Positions 18,265-26,984 of a DNA stretch of 64,000 nt are shown here, one piece after another. Position numbers and translations under genes: made by a program. Below the pieces are notes generated by a model. It saw only the letters and a program-made list of their open reading frames with translations. It was not told the DNA's origin and did not search any database. This DNA comes from Athalassotoga saccharophila. GTDB lineage: Bacteria; Thermotogota; Thermotogae; Mesoaciditogales; Mesoaciditogaceae. The stretch lies in the NCBI RefSeq assembly GCF_009936215.1, contig NZ_AP019551.1:1760708-1824707 (forward strand), given 5' to 3'. Within the stretch, counting starts at the first letter, position 1. Each line of letters opens with the position of its first letter.

Positions 18265-18896
18265 ATCCATCCCAAGTTCATAAGCAAAAGCCAAAAAAAG
18301 CCAATTCCCACACCGGCCGCAGGACTTACAATCCACATCCTGTCGAATTTTCTATACCTTATAAGCCTGTAGACCAACATACCCGCAATGGTTATGGCAA
18401 GATACCACCACTGCAATGCCATTACGAAGATGAAGATGAGGATTCTTTCGAAATTTCCATCCGCGTCATTTGATTTGACATCGATAAGGTTTGATCTTCT
18501 GAAGATGTCTGCGATAACGACGGATGCAATGACAAGACCGAGAAGGTAATTCAAAAATGGAGGCTCTATGTAATTGTGACTTGCAACGAAATCTCCAAAG
18601 ACAAAGGTGAAGATCAAAGCGATCAAAAGATTTAAAAATTCCATTCCAAAATACCATGAGATCTTATCGCTTCTCTTTTTTGCGAGTACGAGTATTGCCG
18701 TTAAAACAACGTATGTGAGAATTGCCATCATTCCGATTGGAAAAACGAGAAGATTGAATGACAGGGCCAGACCTATGAGTACAACCCACAGAATGGCCTT
18801 TTGAATTTCGGACTTGTTTTGACGGTATATCAAAGAATTGTTAGAAAAGCCGTATTCCGAGGTTGTGTAGATAAGTAAAAAAAGATTCGGTACCAT
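18261..18896 (-). CDS. Multi-pass membrane protein of unknown function
   Basis: A 211-aa hydrophobic protein with about six predicted membrane segments (for example WVVLIGLALSFNLLVF, AILTYVVLTAILVLA, LNLLIALIFTFVFG, YLLGLVIASVVIA). I do not recognise a family. The ATG at 18896 lies 56 bases inside the glycosyltransferase gene but is preceded by a very strong AAGGAGGAAAG, so the start is credible. The gene ends in the -35 of the flaG promoter. Being last in a run with a lipid-type glycosyltransferase suggests an envelope role, by context only. Confidence 0.75.
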   Translation of the reverse strand: MVPNLFLLIYTTSEYGFSNNSLIYRQNKSEIQKAILWVVLIGLALSFNLLVFPIGMMAILTYVVLTAILVLAKKRSDKISWYFGMEFLNLLIALIFTFVFGDFVASHNYIEPPFLNYLLGLVIASVVIADIFRRSNLIDVKSNDADGNFERILIFIFVMALQWWYLAITIAGMLVYRLIRYRKFDRMWIVSPAAGVGIGFFWLLLMNLGWI

Positions 18897-20052
18897 ATTC
18901 TTTCCTCCTTTTTTTCGTCAAAGACAAAGTTTCTTGATATATGCCTCTCAACTTAACGGCCATTGTATCCATCGACCAGTACTGATTGACGTAATTCAAC
19001 CCTTCATCTGAAAGTCTCATTCTAAGCGCATCGTCTTTTAAGATCTTTTCCATGTTATCGACAAATGGCTTTACAACGGGCTCGTCCACAAGGAAGCATC
19101 CCTTCCCGCCAACAAGGACATCTCCAACCCCCTCCTTCGCAACTGCAACAACCGGAAGACCGGCAGCGAGTGCTTCGAGAACGACAAGGCCCTGAGTTTC
19201 GGTAACTGATGCAAAGGCAAAGATGTCAGATTGTCTGTAATACTCTATTATCTCATCGCGCGGAAGGTATCCCGTGAAGACGATCTTGTCTCTTATTCCG
19301 AGTTGATTTGCCCTGTGCATGATCTCTATCTTCTCAGGACCATCTCCGACAAGTACAAGCGTCGCATTTTTTATCCTCTTTCTAAGTTCGAGAAAGGCCT
19401 CGAGTATGAAGAAGATGTTCTTTTCCTTTGCTATCCGTCCGACAAAAAGCACGATCTTGTCATCGTGGGGAATTCCATGTTTTTCTCTTATCGAATATCT
19501 TAAACTCCTTTGAAAATTCTTAACGTCTATGCCGGTTGGCAATGTGTAAATTGGCACCTTTACGCCGTAATCTTCGAGTTCTTCTTTTATCTTTTGAGTT
19601 GGAGCGATAACCGCATCGACCATGTTGCAAAACCACATGCTGAATTCTTTGACCGCGTTTTCCGTAGGTCTAAGTGGCATGGGAAGATAGTGTCTGTACT
19701 CGGTAAGAAGCGTGTGATATGTATGAACGTGTGGTATCCCTATCTTCTCACTCAGTCTTATGGCCTGAAAGCCCATGCTGAACGGCGCGTGTGAATGAAG
19801 AATGTCTAAATTTATCTTTGATGAGATTTTGAGTATCTTCTGAGAAAGCGGGACTGCGAACCTGTGTTGTGGTTCGAAGAAGAATTTCAATCCACTGACT
19901 TTAAAGGTGTTCGGCTCTTCATTTGGAACAACGGGGGCAAAGACGTAAACTTTGTCTCCCATGCCTTCGAGATAATTTTTGAAAAGATGTACGGAGGTCG
20001 CAACGCCGTTTATCTGCGGAATGTAGGTATCTGTCATCATTCCCACATTCAC
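18841..20052 (-). CDS. Glycosyltransferase family 4, diacylglycerol glucosyltransferase-like
   Basis: A GT-B retaining glycosyltransferase of about 403 aa. The N-terminal domain opens MMTDTYIPQINGVATSV, the pattern of 1,2-diacylglycerol 3-glucosyltransferases and mannosyltransferases, followed by HSHAPFSMG and HTYHTLLTEYRHY. The donor site shows VGRIAKEKN, LVLVGDGPE and the E-x7-E motif TETQGLVVLEALAAGLPVVA. The likely product is a glycolipid at the cytoplasmic membrane. I place the start at GTG 20052 because it overlaps the preceding stop as GTGA and lies 8 bases from AGGAGG; a GTG at 20061 is in frame but abuts the ribosome site. The specific sugar and acceptor are inferred only from the N-terminal pattern. 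Confidence 0.88.
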   Translation of the reverse strand: MNVGMMTDTYIPQINGVATSVHLFKNYLEGMGDKVYVFAPVVPNEEPNTFKVSGLKFFFEPQHRFAVPLSQKILKISSKINLDILHSHAPFSMGFQAIRLSEKIGIPHVHTYHTLLTEYRHYLPMPLRPTENAVKEFSMWFCNMVDAVIAPTQKIKEELEDYGVKVPIYTLPTGIDVKNFQRSLRYSIREKHGIPHDDKIVLFVGRIAKEKNIFFILEAFLELRKRIKNATLVLVGDGPEKIEIMHRANQLGIRDKIVFTGYLPRDEIIEYYRQSDIFAFASVTETQGLVVLEALAAGLPVVAVAKEGVGDVLVGGKGCFLVDEPVVKPFVDNMEKILKDDALRMRLSDEGLNYVNQYWSMDTMAVKLRGIYQETLSLTKKRRKEYGTESFFTYLHNLGIRLF

Positions 20053-20549
20053 ATAAACCACCTCCTGAACATTATAGAAATTATGGTAAGAAAGACGAAA
20101 TCTCTCATAAGCCTTATAAGAATGGTGTACAAAATGCCCTTTCCTATTATTGCACGGACAAGATAAAACTCAAGGATCACAGACCATACTATCGGGATCG
20201 CAATCAATATGTAATAGAAATGATACATCACTCCGATCGATATGAACCAGCCCGTCAATACATTCGGCATAAGCACGTAAGGAAAGCCCCAGAAGAGATT
20301 GCTTTGCTTTGAAAAGAACATGTGAAGAGAGGCTGAGAATAAAGCGTAAAAAGTTATAAGGCCAAGAATTACAAATGAAAAGCCAAGAAAGCCTCCAAAG
20401 AATGGAATCTCTTTGAAGGTTGGAAAGACGGCCAGAACATTCACGATCCACAAAAGCAATATCGCAAATATGGCATCGTAAGGATCGAAGTGCGAACTTT
20501 TGAAAAATCTTTTTGGCGAGAAGAAAAGATCGAATATTCTGTCAAACAT
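20049..20549 (-). CDS. Membrane protein, possibly Yip1-like
   Basis: A 166-aa protein with about five membrane spans after a short amphipathic start (MFDRIFDLFFSPKRFFK). That opening, a short helix with FSP followed by a multi-span body, resembles bacterial Yip1-domain proteins, but I cannot confirm the family from sequence alone. It overlaps the RNase H gene by 8 bases and the glycosyltransferase by 4, so it is firmly within the run. The function is unknown. Confidence 0.7.
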   Translation of the reverse strand: MFDRIFDLFFSPKRFFKSSHFDPYDAIFAILLLWIVNVLAVFPTFKEIPFFGGFLGFSFVILGLITFYALFSASLHMFFSKQSNLFWGFPYVLMPNVLTGWFISIGVMYHFYYILIAIPIVWSVILEFYLVRAIIGKGILYTILIRLMRDFVFLTIISIMFRRWFM

Positions 20550-20961
20550 CGATCTCGCCTCTTACAAGTCTTACAAGGTGATCGGCCAATTTGTTCTCAT
20601 TCCTTCCATTCCACTCTATTTTGAAATTCATCTTTTCGATCAATTCATCTACATCGCGCTTTATCTTCAAAAGATTTTTCGATCTCACCCTGTACTCGCC
20701 TTTCATCTGTCTTACCATCAACTGGCTATCGCTTAGAACAAGAATTTCCGAATCCGGGAAATTCTTACTTACAAAATCAAGAGCCTTAAAAAGTGCGATG
20801 TATTCGGCCTCATTGTTCGTGATCTTTCCCTCTACAACCTCACAGTAAGCACATTTCAACTTTCCATCTTTTTCAATTGTAAAGGCGATTCCGGCCCTTC
20901 CCGGATTGGGATTCGATCCTCCGTCAGTTCTCACTACCACTTTATCCCGCAACTTTAACAT
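20542..20961 (-). CDS. rnhA: Ribonuclease HI family protein
   Basis: A 139-aa RNase H fold protein that should cut the RNA strand of RNA-DNA hybrids. Conserved acidic residues are visible: the first Asp in RTDGGSNPNPG (about residue 13), Glu in NNEAEYIALFKAL (about 52), Asp in LVLSDSQLMVRQMKGEY (about 74), and the last Asp in NKLADHLVR (about 130). The sequence type matches the reverse-transcriptase-like RNase HI group found in archaea and Thermotogales, which lacks the basic protrusion of the E. coli enzyme. It overlaps the GlmL gene by 20 bases; nearby TTG and GTG codons could also start translation. Confidence 0.9.
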   Translation of the reverse strand: MLKLRDKVVVRTDGGSNPNPGRAGIAFTIEKDGKLKCAYCEVVEGKITNNEAEYIALFKALDFVSKNFPDSEILVLSDSQLMVRQMKGEYRVRSKNLLKIKRDVDELIEKMNFKIEWNGRNENKLADHLVRLVRGEIDV

Positions 20962-22291
20962 CCTCTAAAAGCAATTTCTTCGCGGACTCTGGATCGATCT
21001 GAGAGATCAATCCGCACGGTGCGAAGATGTAATTCGAATCGAAATAAATCTTTGCCTCGGCAGGAGGAAGCAAATTCATCGGATGTTTTGATCTCAGATT
21101 TCTTATCTCATCCAATATCTTAAAATTCCACTTTGATCTGCTAAGCACTCCTCCGGTGCCGAATATGTTAACAATTGCCGTCAAATCCTTTCCTTCGGCG
21201 ATTTCTATCCTTCCCGTCGGGCCGTAAAGGTATCTTTTGTATCCGGCATGTCTGAGAACGCTCTCCGTTGCACAGGCAATGGCCAGATTGACCACAAATT
21301 CTTCCATTCTCTCATTTGAAGGATAAGGCGTTATCTCTTTTAGAAGAGATTCGTAATCTCCGAACTTGTCTTTTATCCATTCGAAGTTTTTGACGACATT
21401 TGAAGCGTTTATGAAGACTCCAAGATCTCCTTCTACCGTCCTTTTCGCAAATGGCTCCGGCGAGACGAGAATCTTTTGAATCTCTGGAGATCCATCCGTT
21501 ACAGAATCAACATCTGTCGTCGCACCTCCTATATCTATGGCAAGAGAATCTCCCATCTCTTTCTGAAGAATTTCAACGGCCTTCATGACGGCAGCAGGCG
21601 TTGGCACTATCTTACCGTAGACATGACCTTCGAGTTTCGACATTCCCGGGCCGTGAATTATGTGCTTTGAGAAAAGATCCTGAATTATCTTTCTGACAGG
21701 CCCCACATTCAAAAGATCGACGCGAGGATAGACATTTTCGGTAATGGTTATATCCTTTCCGTTCTCTTTAAAGATTCTTTCCACCTTCGAGGCAACGGCA
21801 GAATTTCCGGCGTAAAGGAATGGAACATTTATATCGCTTTTGGCAAAAAGTTCTGAATTGTGAAGGGCAGTTTCGCTTTCTCCATTATCTACACCGCCGG
21901 AGATGAGTATGAGTTTTGGTGAGATCTTTTTTACCTCCTCGATCGTTTCATCCGAGATCTTGCCAGCAGTCGCCATCGCAATCACCGCGCCTGCGCCTAA
22001 GGCCGCTTCCTTCGCCGCCTTTACGGTCATGCTGTAAACAAGGCCGTGGACCGTCATTTTCAATCCACCGGCCGCGCTTGAAGAGGCCATCATTTTGTCC
22101 CATTCAAGATGTTCGCCTATCTTGCTTTCAATGGATCTTATCGCGCGATCTATTCCTAAGGTTACATCTCCCTCTTTCACCGTCGTGTAATGCTCGCCCT
22201 GGACTAACAAAGCGGGTTTATCTCCTATTCTAAATCCACTTACAACCGTCGTTGTGCTTCCTATCTCTACCGTTAAGATATCTATCTTCAC
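20942..22291 (-). CDS. glmL: GlmL/MutL-type ATPase (B12 aminomutase reactivase family)
   Basis: An actin/ASKHA-fold ATPase of 449 aa, of the family named GlmL or, misleadingly, MutL; it is unrelated to the mismatch repair protein. Motifs are the phosphate-1 loop VEIGSTTT (about residues 7-14), SSSAAGGLKM, the ISGGVDNG block, the phosphate-2 loop DIGGATTDV (about 256) and the late FGTGGVL. Family members accompany glutamate mutase or ornithine aminomutase and are thought to reactivate them. No aminomutase subunit is in this window, so the client is unknown; the mutase at 1998-4056 has its own MeaB. GTG at 22291 follows AAGGAGAG. Confidence 0.88.
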   Translation of the reverse strand: MKIDILTVEIGSTTTVVSGFRIGDKPALLVQGEHYTTVKEGDVTLGIDRAIRSIESKIGEHLEWDKMMASSSAAGGLKMTVHGLVYSMTVKAAKEAALGAGAVIAMATAGKISDETIEEVKKISPKLILISGGVDNGESETALHNSELFAKSDINVPFLYAGNSAVASKVERIFKENGKDITITENVYPRVDLLNVGPVRKIIQDLFSKHIIHGPGMSKLEGHVYGKIVPTPAAVMKAVEILQKEMGDSLAIDIGGATTDVDSVTDGSPEIQKILVSPEPFAKRTVEGDLGVFINASNVVKNFEWIKDKFGDYESLLKEITPYPSNERMEEFVVNLAIACATESVLRHAGYKRYLYGPTGRIEIAEGKDLTAIVNIFGTGGVLSRSKWNFKILDEIRNLRSKHPMNLLPPAEAKIYFDSNYIFAPCGLISQIDPESAKKLLLEDVKVAG

Positions 22292-22314
22292 TTTATCTCT
22301 CCTTCAAACAGTGT

Positions 22315-22327
22315 TATAATGATTATA
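22315..22327. promoter_or_regulatory. Palindromic divergent -10 region
   Basis: The 56 bases between glmL (minus) and the RseC-like gene (plus) contain TATAATGATTATA, a perfect 13-base palindrome giving a TATAAT on each strand, offset by 7 bases. -35 hexamers are weak on both sides. It may be one bidirectional promoter where the two directions compete. Confidence 0.6.
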
Positions 22328-22347
22328 GCAGAAAGGTGGTGAGTTCT

Positions 22348-22800
22348 ATGATCGAAACTGCGAAGGTCGTAAAAGTCGAAAAGAATTCTATAGTCGTGAA
22401 TGTCACGGGAACGAGTTCTTGTTCTTCATGTGCAATGTCCGGACATTGTGCTTTTACGTCTTCATCAAAGACGATTTTGCCAAAGCCAAAGGATGTTGAG
22501 ATAAAAGAAGGAGATTACGTTGAATTCGAAACGCCAGAGCATTTAAGTGCCACAAAGATCTCCGTTTTGCTGTACGGTATACCTCTCGTTATCGTTATAG
22601 GCGGCACGATGGTCCTTGTCGCTTTCACAAAGATTGGAGATCTCGAATCTCTCGGCCTTTCCGTGATTGGCGCTGGAATTTATTATTGGATTTTGAACTG
22701 GTATACCAGAAGGCATGAAGACAAATATTCTCCATACCACGTAAGAAAGATCGATCCGCCCGCGAATATAAACATCGAAAGGTTAGGTGATCTCAAATGA
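22348..22800 (+). CDS. RseC/MucC family membrane protein
   Basis: A 150-aa protein with a cysteine cluster CSSCAMSGHC (about residues 29-38), then a pair of membrane segments (ISVLLYGIPLVIVIGGTMVLV and GLSVIGAGIYYWIL, the first shown in part here), the layout of the RseC/SoxR-reducing-system family. The cysteines suggest an iron-sulfur or redox site at the membrane. The start at 22348 is set by AAAGGTGGTGAG and by where the family begins; upstream codons in frame are leader. It heads a long plus-strand run and overlaps the next gene by ATGA. Confidence 0.82.
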   Translation: MIETAKVVKVEKNSIVVNVTGTSSCSSCAMSGHCAFTSSSKTILPKPKDVEIKEGDYVEFETPEHLSATKISVLLYGIPLVIVIGGTMVLVAFTKIGDLESLGLSVIGAGIYYWILNWYTRRHEDKYSPYHVRKIDPPANINIERLGDLK

Positions 22801-23432
22801 AATTCATGTGGTTAGGTCATTCTTCTTTCGCCATTGAAGATGGAGGAGTCTTTCTTGTCACCGATCCATTCGACAAAAGCGTTGGATATCCGATTCCAAA
22901 TGTTAAGCCTACCCATGTGACAGAAAGTCACCAGCACTTTGACCACAATGCCCACAATCTTTTGAGAGGAAACTTTGAGGTGATAAAGGAACCAAAGTCT
23001 TACGATTTTGGCACTTTGAAGATCGAAGGAATACCTACCTATCACGATGAAGAGAAAGGTGCAAAGAGAGGAAACAACATCATATTCAAGATGCGTTTTC
23101 CGAGTTCGATAACGGTTGCTCACTTTGGAGATTTGGGCCACATGATAGATAAAGACGTAATAGAAAAACTCAAAGATGTTGACGCGATAATGATCCCCGT
23201 TGGAGGCGTCTTTACAATAGATGCAAAAAAAGCCATAGAGATATCCAACATCCTAAAGCCACACGTGATCTTCCCAATGCATTACATGACAAAGTACGTG
23301 AGTTTTGAACTTGGAAAGTTAGAGGATTTTACCTCTGCCTTTAAAGACGTTGTAAAAGTTAAAGGCATCTTCGAAATAAGTCCCGAAGAGATAAAAAAAT
23401 TCGATCGCAAAGTCATCGTGTTCGAGATGTAG
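22797..23432 (+). CDS. UPF0173-type metal-dependent hydrolase
   Basis: A metallo-beta-lactamase-fold protein of 211 aa. The metal motif HxHxDH appears as SHQHFDH (about residues 42-48), with further ligands suggested by YHDEEKG, HFGDLGH and FPMHYM. The start MKFMWLGHSSFAI is the standard opening of this group, which is near ubiquitous in thermophiles but of unknown substrate. It sits between an RseC-like protein and hpt with a 4-base overlap upstream and a 9-base gap downstream. Confidence 0.88.
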   Translation: MKFMWLGHSSFAIEDGGVFLVTDPFDKSVGYPIPNVKPTHVTESHQHFDHNAHNLLRGNFEVIKEPKSYDFGTLKIEGIPTYHDEEKGAKRGNNIIFKMRFPSSITVAHFGDLGHMIDKDVIEKLKDVDAIMIPVGGVFTIDAKKAIEISNILKPHVIFPMHYMTKYVSFELGKLEDFTSAFKDVVKVKGIFEISPEEIKKFDRKVIVFEM

Positions 23433-23441
23433 AGGTGTTTT

Positions 23442-23954
23442 GTGCAAACATTATACACAAGAGAGGAAATCCATAAACGTATAGTCGAACTCGGAGACGA
23501 GATAACAAAGGTTTATTCTCCGATTACAGATGAGATAATGGCCGTCTGTGTTCTGAAAGGAGCCGTCCATTTTTTCAGCGATCTCGTTTTAGAGATCAAA
23601 TTAGATGTACTTTATTCTTTTGTTCAGGTCTCGAGTTATTCCGGAACCGGAAGCACCGAGAGGGTGAGGGTTAAATCATGGCTTGACGAGAGTATATACG
23701 GAAAGCACATACTTGTCGTTGAAGATATAGTAGACACCGGAGTCACGCTGAATTACATCCTCGGATACTTTTCAAAGTACAAACCCGCAACTCTCAAGGT
23801 TGCCACGCTCTTTGAAAAGAAGGCTCACAGAAAGATAGATGTTCCCGTGGACTTCGTGGGCTTTGAAATAGACGACAAATTCATAGTCGGATATGGTTTT
23901 GATTACGATCAGAGAAAGAGAAACCTTCCATTCGTCGGGGTCGAAAATGCGTAA
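23442..23954 (+). CDS. hpt: Hypoxanthine phosphoribosyltransferase
   Basis: A purine-salvage enzyme that makes IMP/GMP from hypoxanthine/guanine and PRPP. At 170 aa it has the standard size. The PRPP loop is VVEDIVDTGVTL (about residues 94-105), with the flexible-loop SSYSGT and the base-contact DDKFIVGYGFDYDQRKRNLPFVG pattern near the end (shown in parts). The GTG at 23442 is preceded by AGAGGTG. It overlaps the following small gene by 8 bases. Confidence 0.96.
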   Translation: MQTLYTREEIHKRIVELGDEITKVYSPITDEIMAVCVLKGAVHFFSDLVLEIKLDVLYSFVQVSSYSGTGSTERVRVKSWLDESIYGKHILVVEDIVDTGVTLNYILGYFSKYKPATLKVATLFEKKAHRKIDVPVDFVGFEIDDKFIVGYGFDYDQRKRNLPFVGVENA

Positions 23955-24096
23955 AGGTCAGATAGGGATGATCCTTATCTTTTTGCTTTTGATCGTTGCA
24001 ATGGTCGTGATAAGGATTTATTTTGATCTACAAAGCGAGGAAATGGAAATTCAGAGAATGAATATACACAGTTTAATTCAGACTCTCCAGCAGTGA
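23947..24096 (+). CDS. Small single-span membrane protein
   Basis: A 49-residue ORF: a short basic N-terminus (MRKGQ), one hydrophobic helix (IGMILIFLLLIVAMVVI) and an acidic/Gln-rich tail ending LIQTLQQ. The start overlaps the hpt stop by 8 bases, and its stop overlaps the recG start as GTGA. The coupled position and clean topology argue that it is real. Its role is unknown; the type I topology with a helical tail would suit a small membrane partner. Confidence 0.6.
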   Translation: MRKGQIGMILIFLLLIVAMVVIRIYFDLQSEEMEIQRMNIHSLIQTLQQ

Positions 24097-26414
24097 TTAA
24101 TATGCTTTTTGAAGATTTCGTTTACCTTTCAGAAGAATACATACAAAAAACTCTCAATGGAGAGTACAAATCCGATGACTTTGAAAAGTTCATAAGATCG
24201 GCCCTCAAAGACACGCTTGTAACGCCTGATTCTAAAGAAAGATTTGTGGCATTTTGTGAATATTTCTTAGGACTTTCGAATCTGAGTCAGGAAAGAGTTA
24301 TAACCCGTCTCAAAAATGGCCTTACGATGATAGAAAAGTTAAAGAGAGAAAATCTCATAGAATCTCCAAAGCCGGACGGTGAAGTGCTTGATCCAAATGT
24401 GGATGTAAGGTTTGGAAAGAAAATAGGACCAAGAAGGGCAGAACTTTTGCAAAGACTTGGAATATACACGGTAAGGGATTTACTCTATCATTTTCCGAGA
24501 ATCCACGATGACAGAAGAAGGCCTCTGAAAATTTTGGAATTGAAGGCCGGCCAGCAGGTATCCGCAACGGCGCAGGTTGTAAGTGTCGAGAAAAAACGGG
24601 TAAAGAATTTCAAGATAATAAACATGATAGTAACAGACGGATTTTCAAACATGTATCTTGTATGGTTTAATCAGGAATATCTCTACGATTCGCTATCGAG
24701 GGCAAAAAGGATAGCCTTCAGTGGAAATGTGAAGTCTGAATACGGAAAATTCAAGGTCTACTCGCCGGACTTTCAAATAATCGATGATGAACCTCCGAGG
24801 ATATACCCAATCTACGATCTTACCTCGGGAATATCGCAGGGGGTAATGAGATCTTTGATAGAGAACAACATAAAATATGTCAATTACGTAAAAGACGCTG
24901 TGCCCGAAGAACTCATAAAATCGAGGAACTTAATAGATCTCAAATCGGCCATTTACGGAATGCACTTCCCAAAGAGCGAATACCATCTAAAGGAATCAAA
25001 AAAAAGACTCGCTTACGACGAATTTTTCTTTCTCGAGGTATCCAAATTAATGGTAAAGCATTCGATCCAGTCTCAGGGAGGGGTTGCAAAGGAATTCAAA
25101 GGCGATCTTGCAAAAAAGTTCATCTCTTCTTTGCCCTTTAAACTCACGAATGCCCAAAAAAAAGCCATCATGGAGATAGAAAATGATCTCAGAAGCGATA
25201 GAATGATGAACAGACTTTTGCACGGAGATGTCGGAAGCGGAAAAACCGTTGTCGCCGAGATATCGATTTTAGACGTGATAGAGAGTGGATTTCAGGCGGC
25301 CTTTATGGCACCGACCTATGTACTTGCAAGACAGCATTACGAGAGGGTAAAAAAGGATTTTGAAAATTTGGATCTTAAAATTGCTTTTATATCCGGATCG
25401 ACTCCAAATGCTGAAAAAGTCGAAATAAAGAATGGCATCGCCTCAGGAGACATCGATCTTGTCATAGGAACGCACGCGCTCATTCAAAAGGATGTGTTTT
25501 TCAAAAACCTCGGACTTGTCGTGATAGACGAACAACACAAATTCGGAGTCAAACAAAGAGAATCATTGATGTCAAAGGGGAAGGCCGTCGATACGCTCGT
25601 AATGACGGCAACACCAATACCGAGAACTCTCTCAATGACGCTCTACGGTGATCTCGATATCACCCTGATAGACGAGATGCCTTATGGAAAGAAAAATCCG
25701 AGAACTCTCATAGTCAACGAATCAAAAAGATCGGAAGTCTACGATTTTGTAAAGCAAGAGATGGATCGCGGCGTCGGAGTATTCTGGATAGTCCCTTTAA
25801 TAGAAGAATCGGAAAAGTGGGAACTCTCGGCGGCGACAAAGATATACACAGAGTTCAGAGAAGGACCATTCAAAGGGTACGAAATAGGCCTTCTTCACGG
25901 AAGAATGCCTTCCGAAGAAAAGGCTAACGTCATGGAAAGGTTTCTGAATAAATCGGTCCAGTTGCTCGTCTCGACTACGGTAATAGAGGTCGGAATAGAC
26001 ATCCCTCACGCTGGAGTAATGGTCATAGATCATCCCGAAAGGTTTGGCCTTGCCCAGTTGCACCAGTTAAGGGGAAGGGTTGGAAGGAGTGGAAATGAAT
26101 CCTTCTGTTTGCTTTTGACAAATGGATCAGAGGTAGACAGGTTGAGATATTTCGAGCATACATTCAACGGATTTGAACTCGCAGAATACGATTTGAAGAT
26201 GCGTGGCCCCGGAGAATTCATTGGCACCCGCCAGCACGGTATGCCTGAATTCAAGGTCGCGAATTTAATAGAGGATGAAGGAATTTTGATCATGGCCCGG
26301 CAGGATGCGCAAAGACTTCTCGAAAATGATCCCGAGTTGAAAGATCATCCCTTCCTTCTTGAGGAGATAGACAGAAGATATGGAGAGAGAATAAAGTTTG
26401 TGGAGGTTGGATGA
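24093..26414 (+). CDS. recG: ATP-dependent DNA helicase RecG
   Basis: Remodels stalled replication forks and Holliday junctions. It is 773 aa, longer than the E. coli protein because of an N-terminal helical extension of about 110 residues, as in Thermotoga RecG. The wedge/OB domain follows (about 130-330, with IGPRRAELLQRLGI at its start). The helicase motor shows Walker A GDVGSGKTVVA, the DEQH box VVIDEQHKFGVKQRE, motif III TATPIPRT, and motifs V-VI STTVIEVGIDIP and QLRGRVGRS. GTG at 24093 overlaps the previous stop; an ATG at 24102 is an alternative. Confidence 0.97.
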   Translation: MINMLFEDFVYLSEEYIQKTLNGEYKSDDFEKFIRSALKDTLVTPDSKERFVAFCEYFLGLSNLSQERVITRLKNGLTMIEKLKRENLIESPKPDGEVLDPNVDVRFGKKIGPRRAELLQRLGIYTVRDLLYHFPRIHDDRRRPLKILELKAGQQVSATAQVVSVEKKRVKNFKIINMIVTDGFSNMYLVWFNQEYLYDSLSRAKRIAFSGNVKSEYGKFKVYSPDFQIIDDEPPRIYPIYDLTSGISQGVMRSLIENNIKYVNYVKDAVPEELIKSRNLIDLKSAIYGMHFPKSEYHLKESKKRLAYDEFFFLEVSKLMVKHSIQSQGGVAKEFKGDLAKKFISSLPFKLTNAQKKAIMEIENDLRSDRMMNRLLHGDVGSGKTVVAEISILDVIESGFQAAFMAPTYVLARQHYERVKKDFENLDLKIAFISGSTPNAEKVEIKNGIASGDIDLVIGTHALIQKDVFFKNLGLVVIDEQHKFGVKQRESLMSKGKAVDTLVMTATPIPRTLSMTLYGDLDITLIDEMPYGKKNPRTLIVNESKRSEVYDFVKQEMDRGVGVFWIVPLIEESEKWELSAATKIYTEFREGPFKGYEIGLLHGRMPSEEKANVMERFLNKSVQLLVSTTVIEVGIDIPHAGVMVIDHPERFGLAQLHQLRGRVGRSGNESFCLLLTNGSEVDRLRYFEHTFNGFELAEYDLKMRGPGEFIGTRQHGMPEFKVANLIEDEGILIMARQDAQRLLENDPELKDHPFLLEEIDRRYGERIKFVEVG

Positions 26415-26956
26415 TGAAGATAACGGGCGGAAAGTACGCGAGAATGAATATATCTTCGGTTTCGGACAAAAGAACAAGGTACACGCCTGCCATAGTCAGG
26501 GAAGCATTATTTAACATGATAAACGTCGAAGGAATGGATATACTTGAACTCTTCGGAGGAAGCGGGATCATTTCGGCCGAGGCGTTAAGCAGATCTGCAG
26601 GGAGTGTTACGATAGTTGAAATATCCAAAAGTTCATGTGATACAATAAGAAAGAACCTCGAAAGAATTGATGGTAAGATAAAAATACTAAATCTCGACTT
26701 TAGAATAGCGCTGCGCCGACTTGTCCAAAAGCAAAAATTCGATCTTGTCTTTGCCGATCCGCCATTTGGCACTGGATTGCTAATTGAGACCTTTAACGAA
26801 ATAGACAGATATCCAGATATATTGAACAAAGATGGAATTATCGTTATAGAGTCTTTTGAGAAGGAATTGCCTCCCGATCAAGGAAGGACTATATACCTTA
26901 GCAATAGAAAAACTTATGGAGATGTGATTCTAAATTTTTACGAAAAAATGGATTGA
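26411..26956 (+). CDS. rsmD: 16S rRNA guanine(966)-N2 methyltransferase
   Basis: A Rossmann-fold RNA methyltransferase of 181 aa. It begins with the ITGGKYARM pattern and the conserved RYTPAIVREALFNMI block. The SAM-binding loop is ILELFGGSGIISAEAL (about residues 46-61), and the catalytic FADPPFGTG carries the DPPF motif of N2-guanine or N6-adenine methylases (about 116-124). It overlaps recG by ATGA. Confidence 0.93.
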   Translation: MMKITGGKYARMNISSVSDKRTRYTPAIVREALFNMINVEGMDILELFGGSGIISAEALSRSAGSVTIVEISKSSCDTIRKNLERIDGKIKILNLDFRIALRRLVQKQKFDLVFADPPFGTGLLIETFNEIDRYPDILNKDGIIVIESFEKELPPDQGRTIYLSNRKTYGDVILNFYEKMD

Positions 26957-26984
26957 TCGGCAAGGCATAAAGCGGGGGGAGAAT

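Noticed and set aside
20942-22291. Mismatch repair MutL beside MutS/MutS2
   Set aside because: The old family name MutL for GlmL-type ATPases is a homonym; the motifs are ASKHA-fold, not GHKL.
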